Shown: piece by piece, positions 1 through 8,220 of the stretch
Numbering within the stretch: position 1 is the first letter of the stretch
Layout of the letters: every line of letters starts with the position of its first letter
Assembly: GCA_035719105.1 (NCBI GenBank)
Contig: DASTGN010000003.1
Coordinates: 62,001 to 126,000, forward strand
From: UBA8389 sp035719105
GTDB lineage: Bacteria > Bacteroidota > Bacteroidia > Bacteroidales > UBA1402
Direction of reading: 5' to 3'
DNA length: 64,000 nucleotides
The notes under the pieces: generated by a model
What the model was told of the DNA's origin: nothing
Database searches by the model: none
The model's input: only the letters and a program-made list of their open reading frames with translations
Program-made: the position numbers and the translations under genes

Positions 1-134
1 GAAGGAAATAGTTTAAAGTAAAGATTGATCTTTTGGTTGAGAAAACGAAAATCTTTTTGATCTGTAAATTGATAGCTAAAAGGAACGTAGCGATTACAGA
101 GGTGTCGGAGTGTTTTTAAGGGTTTAAGGGGCAT
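1..134 (-). CDS. 5' end of an unidentified leftward gene (runs off the window)
   Basis: From an ATG at 134 a frame stays open to base 1, giving 44 codons that begin MPLKPLKTLRHLCNRYVPF. A -7 box (TACTTTTG at 160-167) lies 26 bases upstream of the ATG, which is the usual layout for genes here. The peptide is basic and aromatic-rich and has no signal peptide. I do not recognise the family. A chance open frame of this length is possible; the promoter is the main support. Confidence 0.4.
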   Translation of the reverse strand, partial: MPLKPLKTLRHLCNRYVPFSYQFTDQKDFRFLNQKINLYFKLFP

Positions 135-159
135 TTGGCTAGATTTGATTTAAGTGTTT

Positions 160-167
160 CAAAAGTA
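160..167 (-). promoter_or_regulatory. -7 promoter element (TACTTTTG)
   Basis: The box matches TAnnTTTG on the minus strand. It sits between the tRNA-Lys terminator and the ATG at 134, so it should drive the gene that leaves the window on the left. Confidence 0.5.
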
Positions 168-182
168 GCATATTTTTCATGA

Positions 183-215
183 AAAAAGCACCTACGATCA
201 TTTCGTAAGTGCTTT
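183..215 (-). terminator. intrinsic terminator downstream of tRNA-Lys
   Basis: Inverted repeat: arms 185-191 and 209-215 (7 bp) plus 193-197 and 203-207 (5 bp), with one mismatch between them and a 5-base loop. A run of six T follows on the minus strand. It lies just 3' of the tRNA. Confidence 0.75.
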
Positions 216-223
216 ATTTGAAG

Positions 224-296
224 TGACCCCGGACGGGCTCGAACCGTCGACCCATTGATTAAGAGTCAATTGCTCTACCAACTGAGCTACGGAGTC
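224..296 (-). tRNA. tRNA-Lys (anticodon CTT)
   Basis: The 73-base cloverleaf is complete. The acceptor stem is GACTCCG/CGGGGTC, with D-arm GCTC...GAGC, anticodon stem ATTGA/TCAAT and loop CTCTTAA, and T-arm GACGG-TTCGAGC-CCGTC. The discriminator is A. CCA is not encoded. Confidence 0.95.
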
Positions 297-321
297 ATTC
301 GTGTTTTTTGGAGAACGGGTG

Positions 322-350
322 CAAAAGTACGATAATTAGGATAAACTCAA
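322..350 (-). promoter_or_regulatory. promoter of tRNA-Lys
   Basis: -7 TACTTTTG (322-329) and -33 TTG (348-350), separated by 18 bases, on the minus strand 26 bases upstream of the tRNA. Confidence 0.65.
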
Positions 351-400
351 AAATTTTAGCCATCCTTTTTTCTCGGAAAGCATAAAAGAAGTTCAGAAAG

Positions 401-2533
401 CTATGAATCGAGCGATTTCATGGTTAATTGAATGCGGTGCCTCTCCAAATCTACGTTGAGAACTTTGACCCGAACGTGCTGATGGAGACTCACCACTTGT
501 GAAGGGTCGGTAATATATCGATCAGCCATTTGTGAAAGGTGAACCAATCCGTTTTCTTTAATGCCGAAATCAACGAAGCAACCAAACGCTGTAATGTTGG
601 TGACGATACCTGGAAGAATCATACCGGCCTGTACATCGTCAATCTTTCGAATACCTTTGTCAAATTCGAACACTTCGATTTTGTTTCTCGGATCTCGGCC
701 CGGTTTATCCAATTCTTGAAGAATATCCTGCAGGGTAGGCATGCCAACGTTTTCAGACACATATTTCTCCAATTGAATGGCCGCGCGGTGTTCCTTTTGC
801 TTGACTAGATCCAATACACTGCAATGAGCGTCTTTGGCCATTTTTTCTACGAGTTCGTAGCGTTCAGGGTGTACGGCAGAATTGTCCAATGGATTGATTG
901 CATCGGGTATCCGTAGAAAGCCTGCCGCTTGTTCAAACGCTTTTGGCCCCAATCTGGGAACCTTCAACAATTCATTCCGGCTTTTAAAGGCGCCATTTGC
1001 ATCTCTGTATTCTACGATATTTTGTGCCATAGTGGCACTCAATCCTGAAACGTAGGTGAGGAGGTATTTGCTGGCAGTATTCAGGTTTACTCCAACCTGA
1101 TTGACACAATTGATCACCGTTTGATCCAATGATTTCTTCAATTTATTTTGATCCACATCGTGCTGGTATTGTCCGACTCCAATGGATTTCGGGTCAATCT
1201 TGACCAGCTCAGCCAATGGATCCATCAATCGACGACCGATGGAAACAGAACCGCGAACGGTTACATCGTATTCCGGGAATTCTTCGCGAGCAATTTTGGA
1301 GGCTGAATAAATGGATGCGCCGTTTTCACTGACGACAAAAACTTGAATTTTACGGTCGTATCGAATGCTTTGAATGAAATCCTCAGTTTCACGAGATGCA
1401 GTTCCGTTACCAATAGCGATAGCTTGAATGTCATAGCTTTCTACCAAGTGAGCAATTTTTTTACTCGCAAGAGCCGTTTCGCGCTGAGGTGCATGTGGGT
1501 AAATGGTTTCGTTATGCAGCAGTTTACCCTGAGCGTCTAAGCAGACTAATTTGCATCCGGTCCGATAACCTGGATCGACGCCCAATACTCGTTTTTGACC
1601 AAGGGGAGGAGCAAGGAGCAATTGTTTCAAGTTGTCCACAAATATTCGAATGGCTTCTTCGTCTGATTTCTCTTTGGTTAGAGCAGCGAATTCCGTTTCG
1701 ATGGAGGGCTTAAGCAGCCTTTTGTAGCCATCTTTGACTGCTTCAGCCACTTGGCGTGAAGAATCGAATACACCTTTGACAAACAGTTTGTTGAGGTCTT
1801 CGCAACAGACTTCATCGTCTGGTGTGATGGTCACTCTCAAAAAACCTTCGTTTTCACCTCGAATTACCGCTAAATATCGATGTGAAGAACACTTTCGAAG
1901 GGGTTCCGAATAGTCGAAATAATCTTTGTAGTTGGAGGCTTCCTGCTCTTTGCCTTTTATAACTTTTGAACTAATGGTTGCTTCTCTACGGAATCGATTT
2001 CGAACCATCTGACGGGCACGTTCATGTTCGTTGACCCATTCGGCAATGATGTCTCTGGCACCTTTAAGGGCTTCTTCGACGTTGTTCACACCGTTTTTGA
2101 TGAATCCCAATGCAGCATGCTCCACACCGCTGAAATTTTGGGCCATCAGCATTTTCGCCAGAGGTTCCAAACCCTTTTCCCTTGCCAACTCGGCTCTGGT
2201 ATGTCGTTTGGGCTTGAACGGTAGGTATATGTCCTCCAGTTCGTTCATCTGGAAACATTCGTCGATGCGACGTTTTAGCTCGGGAGTCAGTTTGCCTTGC
2301 TCCTCGATGGAGGAAAGAATGGCTTGTTTGCGTTTGTCCAAATCCCGCAGCTTGTCGTACAGATCAGAAATGGCTCCGATCTGGACTTCGTCCAAACCTC
2401 CGGTTCTTTCCTTGCGGTATCGGCTAATAAATGGGATGGTGGCATCTTCAGTTAGCAACTGTAGGGTGTTGCGAACCCCGTTCTGCGGGAGCTGAAGGTC
2501 GCCGGCGATGCGTTTGATGTAGGTTTCCAACAT
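401..2533 (-). CDS. tex: Tex-family transcription accessory / S1 RNA-binding protein
   Basis: Cytoplasmic nucleic-acid-binding protein of the Tex family (710 aa). Family members have an N-terminal HTH/Tex domain, a YqgF/RNase H-like domain, a helix-hairpin-helix region and a C-terminal S1 domain. The N-terminus starts with MLETYIKRIAGDL. The YqgF-like region contains VLGVDPGYRTGCKL. The HhH part has NTASKYLLTYVSGL and FKSRNELLKVPRLG. The S1 domain includes GMILPGIVTNITAFG and FVDFGIKENGLVHLSQ. The frame is open for 32 more codons upstream, but the ATG at 2533 matches the family start, and the -7 box at 2538-2545 would lie inside a longer gene. Role in transcription and RNA handling is inferred from the family. 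It is divergent from the RluA gene, 48 bases away. Confidence 0.93.
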   Translation of the reverse strand: MLETYIKRIAGDLQLPQNGVRNTLQLLTEDATIPFISRYRKERTGGLDEVQIGAISDLYDKLRDLDKRKQAILSSIEEQGKLTPELKRRIDECFQMNELEDIYLPFKPKRHTRAELAREKGLEPLAKMLMAQNFSGVEHAALGFIKNGVNNVEEALKGARDIIAEWVNEHERARQMVRNRFRREATISSKVIKGKEQEASNYKDYFDYSEPLRKCSSHRYLAVIRGENEGFLRVTITPDDEVCCEDLNKLFVKGVFDSSRQVAEAVKDGYKRLLKPSIETEFAALTKEKSDEEAIRIFVDNLKQLLLAPPLGQKRVLGVDPGYRTGCKLVCLDAQGKLLHNETIYPHAPQRETALASKKIAHLVESYDIQAIAIGNGTASRETEDFIQSIRYDRKIQVFVVSENGASIYSASKIAREEFPEYDVTVRGSVSIGRRLMDPLAELVKIDPKSIGVGQYQHDVDQNKLKKSLDQTVINCVNQVGVNLNTASKYLLTYVSGLSATMAQNIVEYRDANGAFKSRNELLKVPRLGPKAFEQAAGFLRIPDAINPLDNSAVHPERYELVEKMAKDAHCSVLDLVKQKEHRAAIQLEKYVSENVGMPTLQDILQELDKPGRDPRNKIEVFEFDKGIRKIDDVQAGMILPGIVTNITAFGCFVDFGIKENGLVHLSQMADRYITDPSQVVSLHQHVRVKVLNVDLERHRIQLTMKSLDS

Positions 2534-2537
2534 AGCG

Positions 2538-2545
2538 CAAAGGTA
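2538..2545 (-). promoter_or_regulatory. -7 box of tex
   Basis: TACCTTTG on the minus strand ends only 4 bases before the tex ATG (2533), so the transcript would be leaderless or nearly so. Confidence 0.55.
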
Positions 2546-2557
2546 AAAATAAAAGCC

Positions 2558-2565
2558 TATCTTTG
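2558..2565 (+). promoter_or_regulatory. -7 box of the RluA-family gene
   Basis: TATCTTTG on the plus strand, 16 bases before the ATG at 2582. It is back to back with the tex box inside a 48-base intergenic region. No clear -33 TTG. Confidence 0.55.
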
Positions 2566-2581
2566 CAAGAAATTCATTCCA

Positions 2582-3622
2582 ATGCCTGCACCTTCCACAC
2601 CTCGCAAAAAGCCTGCCTTTTCGGCTCATAAACCCGCCACAGATTCATACGGGAAGCCTCCTCGCAACTCTAAGGCACCGCGCGGAGAGAAACCTGCTGT
2701 TCAGGCATCCAATCCTGCGGAAAAAACAGGTCCTAAACGGAAACCCATTACCAAGCTTACGGTGAGCGAACCTATGATTTTGATGGATTTCTTGATGAAG
2801 TACCTTAAATATCAAAGTCGGACCACCATCAAATCGCTGTTGCACAACCAGCAAATCACCATCAAAAAACAGGTGATCAGACAATTTGACTACCAATTAA
2901 ATACTGGCGATGAAGTATTCGTCAGTTGGAGCAAAGGTTGGGTAACGCTTCAGGATCCGCAACTTAAGATTATTTACGAGGACAAATACCTTTTGGTGGT
3001 CGACAAAGCAGCCGGCTTGCTTTCCATCGCTACTTCGAAAGAAAAAATACGAACTGCCTACAGCATTCTGAGCGAGTACGTTAAGAGACAAAATGCTGCA
3101 AATAAAATTTTCGTCGTGCACCGCCTGGATCGTGAAACGTCTGGTTTGATGCTTTTTGCAAAGAATCAGGACATTCAATATGCCATGCAAAATAACTGGA
3201 AATTCGCTGTTAATCAGAGACGCTACGTGGCTGTTGTTGAAGGAAAGCTTGAAACTGGTGATGGAAGTGGTATCGGTACGATCAAGTCCTATTTATGGGA
3301 AAGCAAAGCCCTTATTGTTTATGCCAGCCAAAATCCAGAGGAAGGTCAGTTGGCCATCACTCATTACAAGGTGGTAAAAGCAGGTGAGAACTATACGTTG
3401 GTGGAATTGGATCTGGAAACAGGCCGAAAAAACCAAATTCGGGTTCAAATGAATAGTATCGGTTTTCCATTGGCTGGTGACATAAAATACGGCGGACATC
3501 CATGTGCTATCAAACGCCTTGCCTTGCACGCCAACATTCTATCGTTTACGCATCCGGCTACCGGCGAAAAGCACTCCTTCGAAACTCCGGTGCCTGCAAA
3601 CTTTTTGAAGATGGTGAATTAA
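2582..3622 (+). CDS. RluA-family RNA pseudouridine synthase
   Basis: 346 aa. Residues 1-60 form a Lys/Pro/Ala-rich, probably disordered and basic tail. An S4-like RNA-binding domain follows at about 64-118, then the pseudouridine synthase domain from about 128. The catalytic motif HRLDRETSG places the nucleophilic aspartate at D183. The C-terminal motif GRKNQIRVQMNSIGFPLAGD is also typical of RluA/RluD enzymes. The protein isomerises uridines in rRNA or tRNA; the target site cannot be told from sequence. The basic N-terminal extension may help binding to RNA (inference). The start at 2582 fits the promoter at 2558-2565. Confidence 0.92.
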   Translation: MPAPSTPRKKPAFSAHKPATDSYGKPPRNSKAPRGEKPAVQASNPAEKTGPKRKPITKLTVSEPMILMDFLMKYLKYQSRTTIKSLLHNQQITIKKQVIRQFDYQLNTGDEVFVSWSKGWVTLQDPQLKIIYEDKYLLVVDKAAGLLSIATSKEKIRTAYSILSEYVKRQNAANKIFVVHRLDRETSGLMLFAKNQDIQYAMQNNWKFAVNQRRYVAVVEGKLETGDGSGIGTIKSYLWESKALIVYASQNPEEGQLAITHYKVVKAGENYTLVELDLETGRKNQIRVQMNSIGFPLAGDIKYGGHPCAIKRLALHANILSFTHPATGEKHSFETPVPANFLKMVN

Positions 3623-3642
3623 TCCAATCGACTTTAACCAAT

Positions 3643-3687
3643 AAAAAACGGCGTTGACTTTGATAAAGACAACACCGTTTTTTTTTA
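3643..3687. terminator. bidirectional terminator between the RluA gene and sodB
   Basis: 13-bp inverted repeat (3644-3656 with 3670-3682, one mismatch) around a 13-base loop. It is A-rich on the left and has a long T run on the right, so it can end both convergent genes. Confidence 0.85.
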
Positions 3688-3699
3688 TTAAGTTAAAAT

Positions 3700-4269
3700 T
3701 TAGAAGCGTTTCAGAATGACCTCCCAATTCAAAATGTCCCAAATTTTTGAAACATGTTCTGCTCTGCGATTCTGATAATCAATATAATAGGCATGTTCCC
3801 AAACGTCAAAGCAAAGGATGGGTTTCAAGCCTTTCGTCATTGGGTTTCCAGCATTGCTTTCCGGCACGATCTGAAGTTTACCGGTTCCGTCTTTTACCAA
3901 CCAAAGCCAACCGGAGCCAAACAAAGCGATGGCTGCCTTGCTGAATTCTTCCTTAAATGCATCGAAACTACCATATTGAGCTTCAATTTCTGGCAATGCG
4001 GGAACAGGTTTGCCAGGGGCTGTCAACGCCTCAAAATAGAAAGTGTGGTTCCAAATCTGAGCTGCGTTATTGAAAATAGGACCTGCAGGAGCCGTTTTTA
4101 TGATTTCTTCCAAGTTGGAATTTTCAAAAGGAGTACCTGGAACCATTTTGTTTAGATTGTCCACATAGGTTTGATGGTGCTTGCCATAATGGAAAGCAAG
4201 GGTCTTTTCGCTGATGATGGGTTCGAGAGCCGTAGGGGCATAAGGAAGGGTCGGTAAACTGAAGTTCAT
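3700..4269 (-). CDS. sodB: iron-type superoxide dismutase
   Basis: Cytoplasmic SOD that converts superoxide to peroxide and oxygen. At 189 aa it has the usual length. The four metal ligands are visible as H27 (LAFHYGKHH), H75 (AQIWNHTFY), D155 and H159 (DVWEHAYYIDY). Q71 in NNAAQIWNH is typical of Fe or cambialistic enzymes rather than strict Mn enzymes. There is no signal peptide. The gene stands alone, with a -7 box at 4314-4321 and a bidirectional terminator at its 3' end. Metal choice (Fe versus cambialistic) is inference. Confidence 0.95.
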   Translation of the reverse strand: MNFSLPTLPYAPTALEPIISEKTLAFHYGKHHQTYVDNLNKMVPGTPFENSNLEEIIKTAPAGPIFNNAAQIWNHTFYFEALTAPGKPVPALPEIEAQYGSFDAFKEEFSKAAIALFGSGWLWLVKDGTGKLQIVPESNAGNPMTKGLKPILCFDVWEHAYYIDYQNRRAEHVSKIWDILNWEVILKRF

Positions 4270-4313
4270 TGTTTTTATTTTTATGAGGTTAATGTTCGTT
4301 CTATTGATTTCAA

Positions 4314-4321
4314 CAAATATA
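4314..4321 (-). promoter_or_regulatory. -7 box of sodB
   Basis: TATATTTG on the minus strand, 44 bases before the ATG. Confidence 0.6.
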
Positions 4322-4454
4322 CAACGATTTTGGCCGAATTGTTAATTTCAAGTGTCTATCTATTCATCGATTTTGTTTATGGTTTATTTTTTTCGAATGC
4401 CCATTATTTCGATTATGGACTTCATTTGCTCTTTGGGCATTTGAAAATATGGAC

Positions 4455-4462
4455 TACCTTTG
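4455..4462 (+). promoter_or_regulatory. -7 box of the UvrD-like helicase
   Basis: TACCTTTG, 26 bases before the GTG at 4489. It lies inside the longest open frame, which argues against the upstream starts in that frame. Confidence 0.6.
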
Positions 4463-4488
4463 AAATTCATCTACTTGTCCCCTTTAAA

Positions 4489-6825
4489 GTGAATAAATTG
4501 CTTGATAATCTGAATGATAGCCAACGTGATGCCGTGTTGTACAACACCGGACCTTCCTTGGTGATAGCTGGTGCCGGTTCTGGAAAGACCCGTGTGCTGA
4601 CTCATAAAATTGCTTGCCTCTTGCAAGAAGGCTTCAAACCTTGGTCCATCCTTGCACTTACGTTTACCAACAAGGCTGCTCGAGAGATGAAGGAACGCAT
4701 CGCGAATTTGGTTGATCCGGAAGCTGCTTCGAGGCTTTGGATGGGTACTTTTCATTCTCTTTTTTTTAGAATTCTGCGCGCTGAATCCGAGGCTATAGGT
4801 TTTCCCAATGGCTTTACGATTTATGATACTGCTGATAGTAAAAGTTTACTGAAAACCATTCTCAAGGAGATGGGTCTGGACGACAAAATTTATAAAGTGA
4901 ATGCGGTCTATGGACGGATTTCTGCAGCTAAGAATGATTTGATTTCACCAGAAGCCTACGCAGCCAATGGGGACATGATCAAACAAGATATTCAGAGCAA
5001 GCGCCCATTAATCAAAGAAATTTACCAGCGGTATGTCAATCGTTGTCGTTTGGCTTCGGCCATGGATTTCGACGACTTGCTTTTCCAGACCAATGTTTTG
5101 TTCAGAGATCATTTGGATATTTTGGCAAAATATCAGCATCAGTTCCAATTTATCTTAGTCGATGAGTATCAGGATACCAACTTTTCCCAATACCTCATTG
5201 TCAAGAAGTTGGCTGAACTCCACCATCGGGTTTGTTTGGTTGGAGATGACTCGCAAAGCATTTATTCTTTTCGTGGTGCAAATATTGAAAACATCTTGAA
5301 TTTCAAAAAGACGTATCCGGAAGGCAAAATTTACAAGTTGGAACAGAATTACAGATCCACAAAAACGATTGTCAATGCAGCCAATAGCCTGATTTCCAAA
5401 AATAAAGGACAAATACAAAAAAAAGTATTTTCCGATAAGGAAACGGGACTTAAAATCAGAGTGATGACTGCCTATTCCGATTTGGAAGAAGGTCTGATGG
5501 TTGCCAATAAAATCAACGAATTGAGACTGAGTGTCTTTGATAGTTTCAACGATTTTGTCATTTTATACCGCACCAACGCTCAATCCCGGATTTTTGAAGA
5601 GGCATTGCGAAAAAGGAACCTGCCATACAGAGTTTACGGAGGACTTTCCTTTTATCAACGGAAGGAAATCAAGGATGTGATAGCCTACCTGAGGTTGATC
5701 CTGAACGCTGCTGACGAAGAAGCTTTTAAACGAATCATCAATTATCCGGCACGTGGAATAGGGGATACCACCCTTCAAAAACTGATCCATGCTGCCTCTG
5801 AAAAGGGCGTTAGCTTATGGGCCGTTTTGAGTGACATCCCATCATTTTCCGTTCAATTTAATTCGGGCACCGCAAAAAAACTAGAAAACTTCCGCCAATT
5901 AATCGAGTACTTTCATCCATTAATAGGTTCAAAAAATGTTTTTGAGCTGACCCAGCAACTTTTAGTGGAAACCGGAATCAAGCGGGAAGTAGAGGAGGAT
6001 CAATCTCCCGAAACCTTGAGCCGTAAAGAAAATATTCAAGCATTGTTGGGCGGGATGAATGAATTCGTGCTCAATAGGATTGAAGAAGGAAATGACGCTG
6101 TTTTCCTGACTGATTATTTGCAGGAAGTGTCGTTGCTGACCGATCAGGACGAATCAAACAATCAGGAAGGCGAAAGGATTACCCTGATGACCATTCACGC
6201 TGCAAAAGGGCTGGAATTCAAAAATGTTTTTGTGACAGGTTTGGAAGAAGATTTATTTCCATCATTACACAGTCTGGAGTCCGAAAAAGATTTGGAAGAG
6301 GAACGTCGCTTGCTTTATGTGGCAATTACCCGAGCTGAGAGGATTTGTGTCCTTAGTTATTCTAAAAGTCGTTTTAGGAACGGTACCAGCAATTTTACCC
6401 GACCTAGCCGGTTTCTGAAAGATCTTGATCCGTCGTTATTGGATTACCCTTTGGAATTCAGTTCGTTTGAAACGTCCGATAACTTTCAAAGCAGAACATT
6501 TCCCTCCAAAAGCCAAATGTTTGAGGAAAAGACTGTTACACCTAGCATGAATCGTGTCGGAATGCCTGTTTCCTCCACAGGCAAACCGCTTATGAAAGTA
6601 AAAAGTCAGCCTGCAACCAGTTCACCCCTGACTGCTGGTACGGGTTTTGCTTCGGATGTCACTGATTTGAAAGTTGGAAGCACGATTGCCCATGAACGCT
6701 TTGGAAAAGGGGTTGTGATATCGCTGGAAGGTTCTGGTGATAATGCTAAGGTTGAGGTAGAATTCGAAACCTCTGGATATAAAAAATTATTGCTTAAATT
6801 TGCACGTTTTACCATTCTATCCTGA
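4489..6825 (+). CDS. UvrD/PcrA-type superfamily 1 DNA helicase
   Basis: 778-aa ATP-dependent 3'-5' DNA helicase of the UvrD/PcrA group (DNA repair, removal of blocked complexes). Motifs in order: Walker A GAGSGKTR (about 28-35), motif Ia LTFTNKAAREMKER, motif II VDEYQDTN, motif III VGDDSQSIYSFRGA, motif IV EQNYRST, motif V TIHAAKGLEF and motif VI EEERRLLYVAITRA. The last 50 residues (VGSTIAHERFGKGVV...) form the Tudor-like C-terminal domain of PcrA, which binds RNA polymerase in other species. The frame is open for 53 codons further upstream, but that stretch is hydrophobic, unlike the family, and contains the promoter. I therefore chose GTG 4489, directly before NKLLDNLNDSQRDAV. The nspC promoter sits in its last codons. 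Confidence 0.93.
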   Translation: MNKLLDNLNDSQRDAVLYNTGPSLVIAGAGSGKTRVLTHKIACLLQEGFKPWSILALTFTNKAAREMKERIANLVDPEAASRLWMGTFHSLFFRILRAESEAIGFPNGFTIYDTADSKSLLKTILKEMGLDDKIYKVNAVYGRISAAKNDLISPEAYAANGDMIKQDIQSKRPLIKEIYQRYVNRCRLASAMDFDDLLFQTNVLFRDHLDILAKYQHQFQFILVDEYQDTNFSQYLIVKKLAELHHRVCLVGDDSQSIYSFRGANIENILNFKKTYPEGKIYKLEQNYRSTKTIVNAANSLISKNKGQIQKKVFSDKETGLKIRVMTAYSDLEEGLMVANKINELRLSVFDSFNDFVILYRTNAQSRIFEEALRKRNLPYRVYGGLSFYQRKEIKDVIAYLRLILNAADEEAFKRIINYPARGIGDTTLQKLIHAASEKGVSLWAVLSDIPSFSVQFNSGTAKKLENFRQLIEYFHPLIGSKNVFELTQQLLVETGIKREVEEDQSPETLSRKENIQALLGGMNEFVLNRIEEGNDAVFLTDYLQEVSLLTDQDESNNQEGERITLMTIHAAKGLEFKNVFVTGLEEDLFPSLHSLESEKDLEEERRLLYVAITRAERICVLSYSKSRFRNGTSNFTRPSRFLKDLDPSLLDYPLEFSSFETSDNFQSRTFPSKSQMFEEKTVTPSMNRVGMPVSSTGKPLMKVKSQPATSSPLTAGTGFASDVTDLKVGSTIAHERFGKGVVISLEGSGDNAKVEVEFETSGYKKLLLKFARFTILS
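6795..6802 (+). promoter_or_regulatory. -7 box of nspC inside the helicase 3' end
   Basis: TAAATTTG, 27 bases before the nspC ATG and wholly within the coding end of the helicase gene. Confidence 0.5.
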
Positions 6826-6829
6826 TCAA

Positions 6830-7972
6830 ATGATTGATTTTAAAGATATTCCATCACCGGCTTTCGTGCTGGACGAAACACTGCTCCGTCAAAATCTGGC
6901 ACTGATCAAGTCGGTGCAGGATGCTTCTGGTGCAGAAATTATCCTTGCATTTAAGGCTTTTGCATTGTGGAAAGCGTTTCCCATAGTCAAAGAATACATT
7001 GCTTCTTCCACTGCCAGTTCCGTTTTTGAGGCACAGTTGGCTTTTGAGGAAATGGGAAGCTTGGCACATACCTATTCACCGGCTTATACCGATCAAAATT
7101 TCCCGACTTTTTTAAAGTTCAGTAGCCACATCAGCTTTAACTCACTCAGTCAGTTCGAGAAATTTTATCCTTTGGCCAATGCTTATGAAGAACATTCAAT
7201 TTCTTGTGGTTTACGTATAAATCCCGAATATTCCAGTGTAGAAACTGACTTGTACAATCCTTGCGCCCCTGGTTCCAGAATGGGTGTCATTGCTGATTTG
7301 ATCGGAGATTCCTTACCAAAAGGTATAGAAGGTTTTCATTGCCACAGTTTGTGTGAATCCAATTCCTTTGAATTGGAAAAGACACTGGATGTGATTCGTC
7401 GACGTTTTTCCCGCTACTTGCCTTCCATTAAATGGCTTAACATGGGTGGCGGGCATTTGATGACTCGAAAGGGTTACAATACGGATCACCTTATTCAAGT
7501 GCTGAAGGCTTTCAAGGCAGAATTCCCGCATATTAAGCTCATTTTGGAGCCTGGGAGCGCCTTTGCCTGGGAGACCGGTTGGTTGCGCTCTACGGTTGTC
7601 GATATCGTTGAAAATAAGGGTGTACAGACAGCCATGCTCGATGTTTCCTTCGCTTGTCACATGCCAGATTGCCTGGAGATGCCCTATAAACCTCGTATTA
7701 TAGGGGCTACCGACGCGATGGTAGGGAAACCGACTTACCGAATGGGTGGAAATAGCTGCCTGGCTGGAGATTTTATGGGCGATTGGAGCTTTGATGAGCC
7801 TTTGAAAGTTGGTGACGACATCATTTTTGAAGATATGATTCATTATACCATTGTCAAAACAAATATGTTCAATGGTATTTCACATCCTGCATTGGTCTGT
7901 CATTCGAGTGATGGCAAAAATCTGATTTGGAGAATGTTTGGTTACGAGGACTACAAGAACCGCATGGATTGA
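6830..7972 (+). CDS. nspC: carboxynorspermidine/carboxyspermidine decarboxylase
   Basis: 380-aa PLP enzyme of the fold-III (alanine racemase-like) decarboxylase family. It makes spermidine or norspermidine from the carboxylated precursor, the last step of the alternative polyamine route. Visible motifs: PSPAFVLDE at the N-terminus, PLP lysine region ILAFKAFALWKAFP, ACHMPDCLEMPYKP, GGGHLMTRKGYN, the phosphate-binding EPGSAFAWETG, and CLAGDFMGDW near the C-terminal active site. The ATG at 6830 starts 4 bases after the helicase stop; a frame 10 codons longer would overlap that gene. The partner carboxy(nor)spermidine dehydrogenase is not in this window. Confidence 0.9.
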   Translation: MIDFKDIPSPAFVLDETLLRQNLALIKSVQDASGAEIILAFKAFALWKAFPIVKEYIASSTASSVFEAQLAFEEMGSLAHTYSPAYTDQNFPTFLKFSSHISFNSLSQFEKFYPLANAYEEHSISCGLRINPEYSSVETDLYNPCAPGSRMGVIADLIGDSLPKGIEGFHCHSLCESNSFELEKTLDVIRRRFSRYLPSIKWLNMGGGHLMTRKGYNTDHLIQVLKAFKAEFPHIKLILEPGSAFAWETGWLRSTVVDIVENKGVQTAMLDVSFACHMPDCLEMPYKPRIIGATDAMVGKPTYRMGGNSCLAGDFMGDWSFDEPLKVGDDIIFEDMIHYTIVKTNMFNGISHPALVCHSSDGKNLIWRMFGYEDYKNRMD

Positions 7973-8027
7973 GGGCTTGACCTAGAAAAAAATATCATGT
8001 TTTTGATGAAATAATTGCCTCAATCGC

Positions 8028-8057
8028 TTGGTATTTTCAAAATTTGCCTTACTTTTG
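8028..8057 (+). promoter_or_regulatory. promoter of the tRNA operon
   Basis: -33 TTG (8028-8030), 19-base spacer, -7 TACTTTTG (8050-8057). This is an excellent match, 52 bases before the first tRNA-like sequence. Confidence 0.75.
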
Positions 8058-8109
8058 TCCCCGCAAACGAGAGCTACAAGCGGTAGCAAAATAAGTTTGT
8101 TTATTTTAT

Positions 8110-8145
8110 GCGAAAATAGCTCAGTTGGTAGAGCATAACCTTGCC
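8110..8145 (+). pseudogene. duplicated 5' half of tRNA-Gly
   Basis: 36 bases identical to the first 36 bases of the intact tRNA-Gly at 8221 (the identity also includes the two preceding bases, 8108-8145 versus 8219-8256). The match covers acceptor 5' strand, D-arm, anticodon 5' strand and anticodon GCC, then stops. No T-arm or 3' acceptor strand follows, so it cannot be a working tRNA. Confidence 0.85.
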
Positions 8146-8179
8146 CCAAGTCGTAAGACTCGGTTTAACCTTGGCAAGG
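8139..8179 (+). other. nested hairpin joined to the tRNA-Gly half
   Basis: Outer stem CCTTGCC/GGCAAGG (7 bp, 8139-8145 with 8173-8179). Inner stem CCAAGTC/GACTCGG with a GTAA loop (one mismatch). The 3' part, 8166-8179, is the reverse complement of the tRNA-Gly anticodon arm. That arm is itself palindromic, so the segment can also be read as an anticodon arm carrying GGC. There is no T run after it. Confidence 0.6.
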
Positions 8180-8220
8180 ATGCAGCGTGAGGCTGTTAAA
8201 GTACTGACAAATGTGATAAT

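Noticed and set aside
8110..8220. A second functional tRNA-Gly, possibly with an intron
   Set aside because: No 3' half with T-arm and acceptor strand follows; only the anticodon arm is copied in inverted form.
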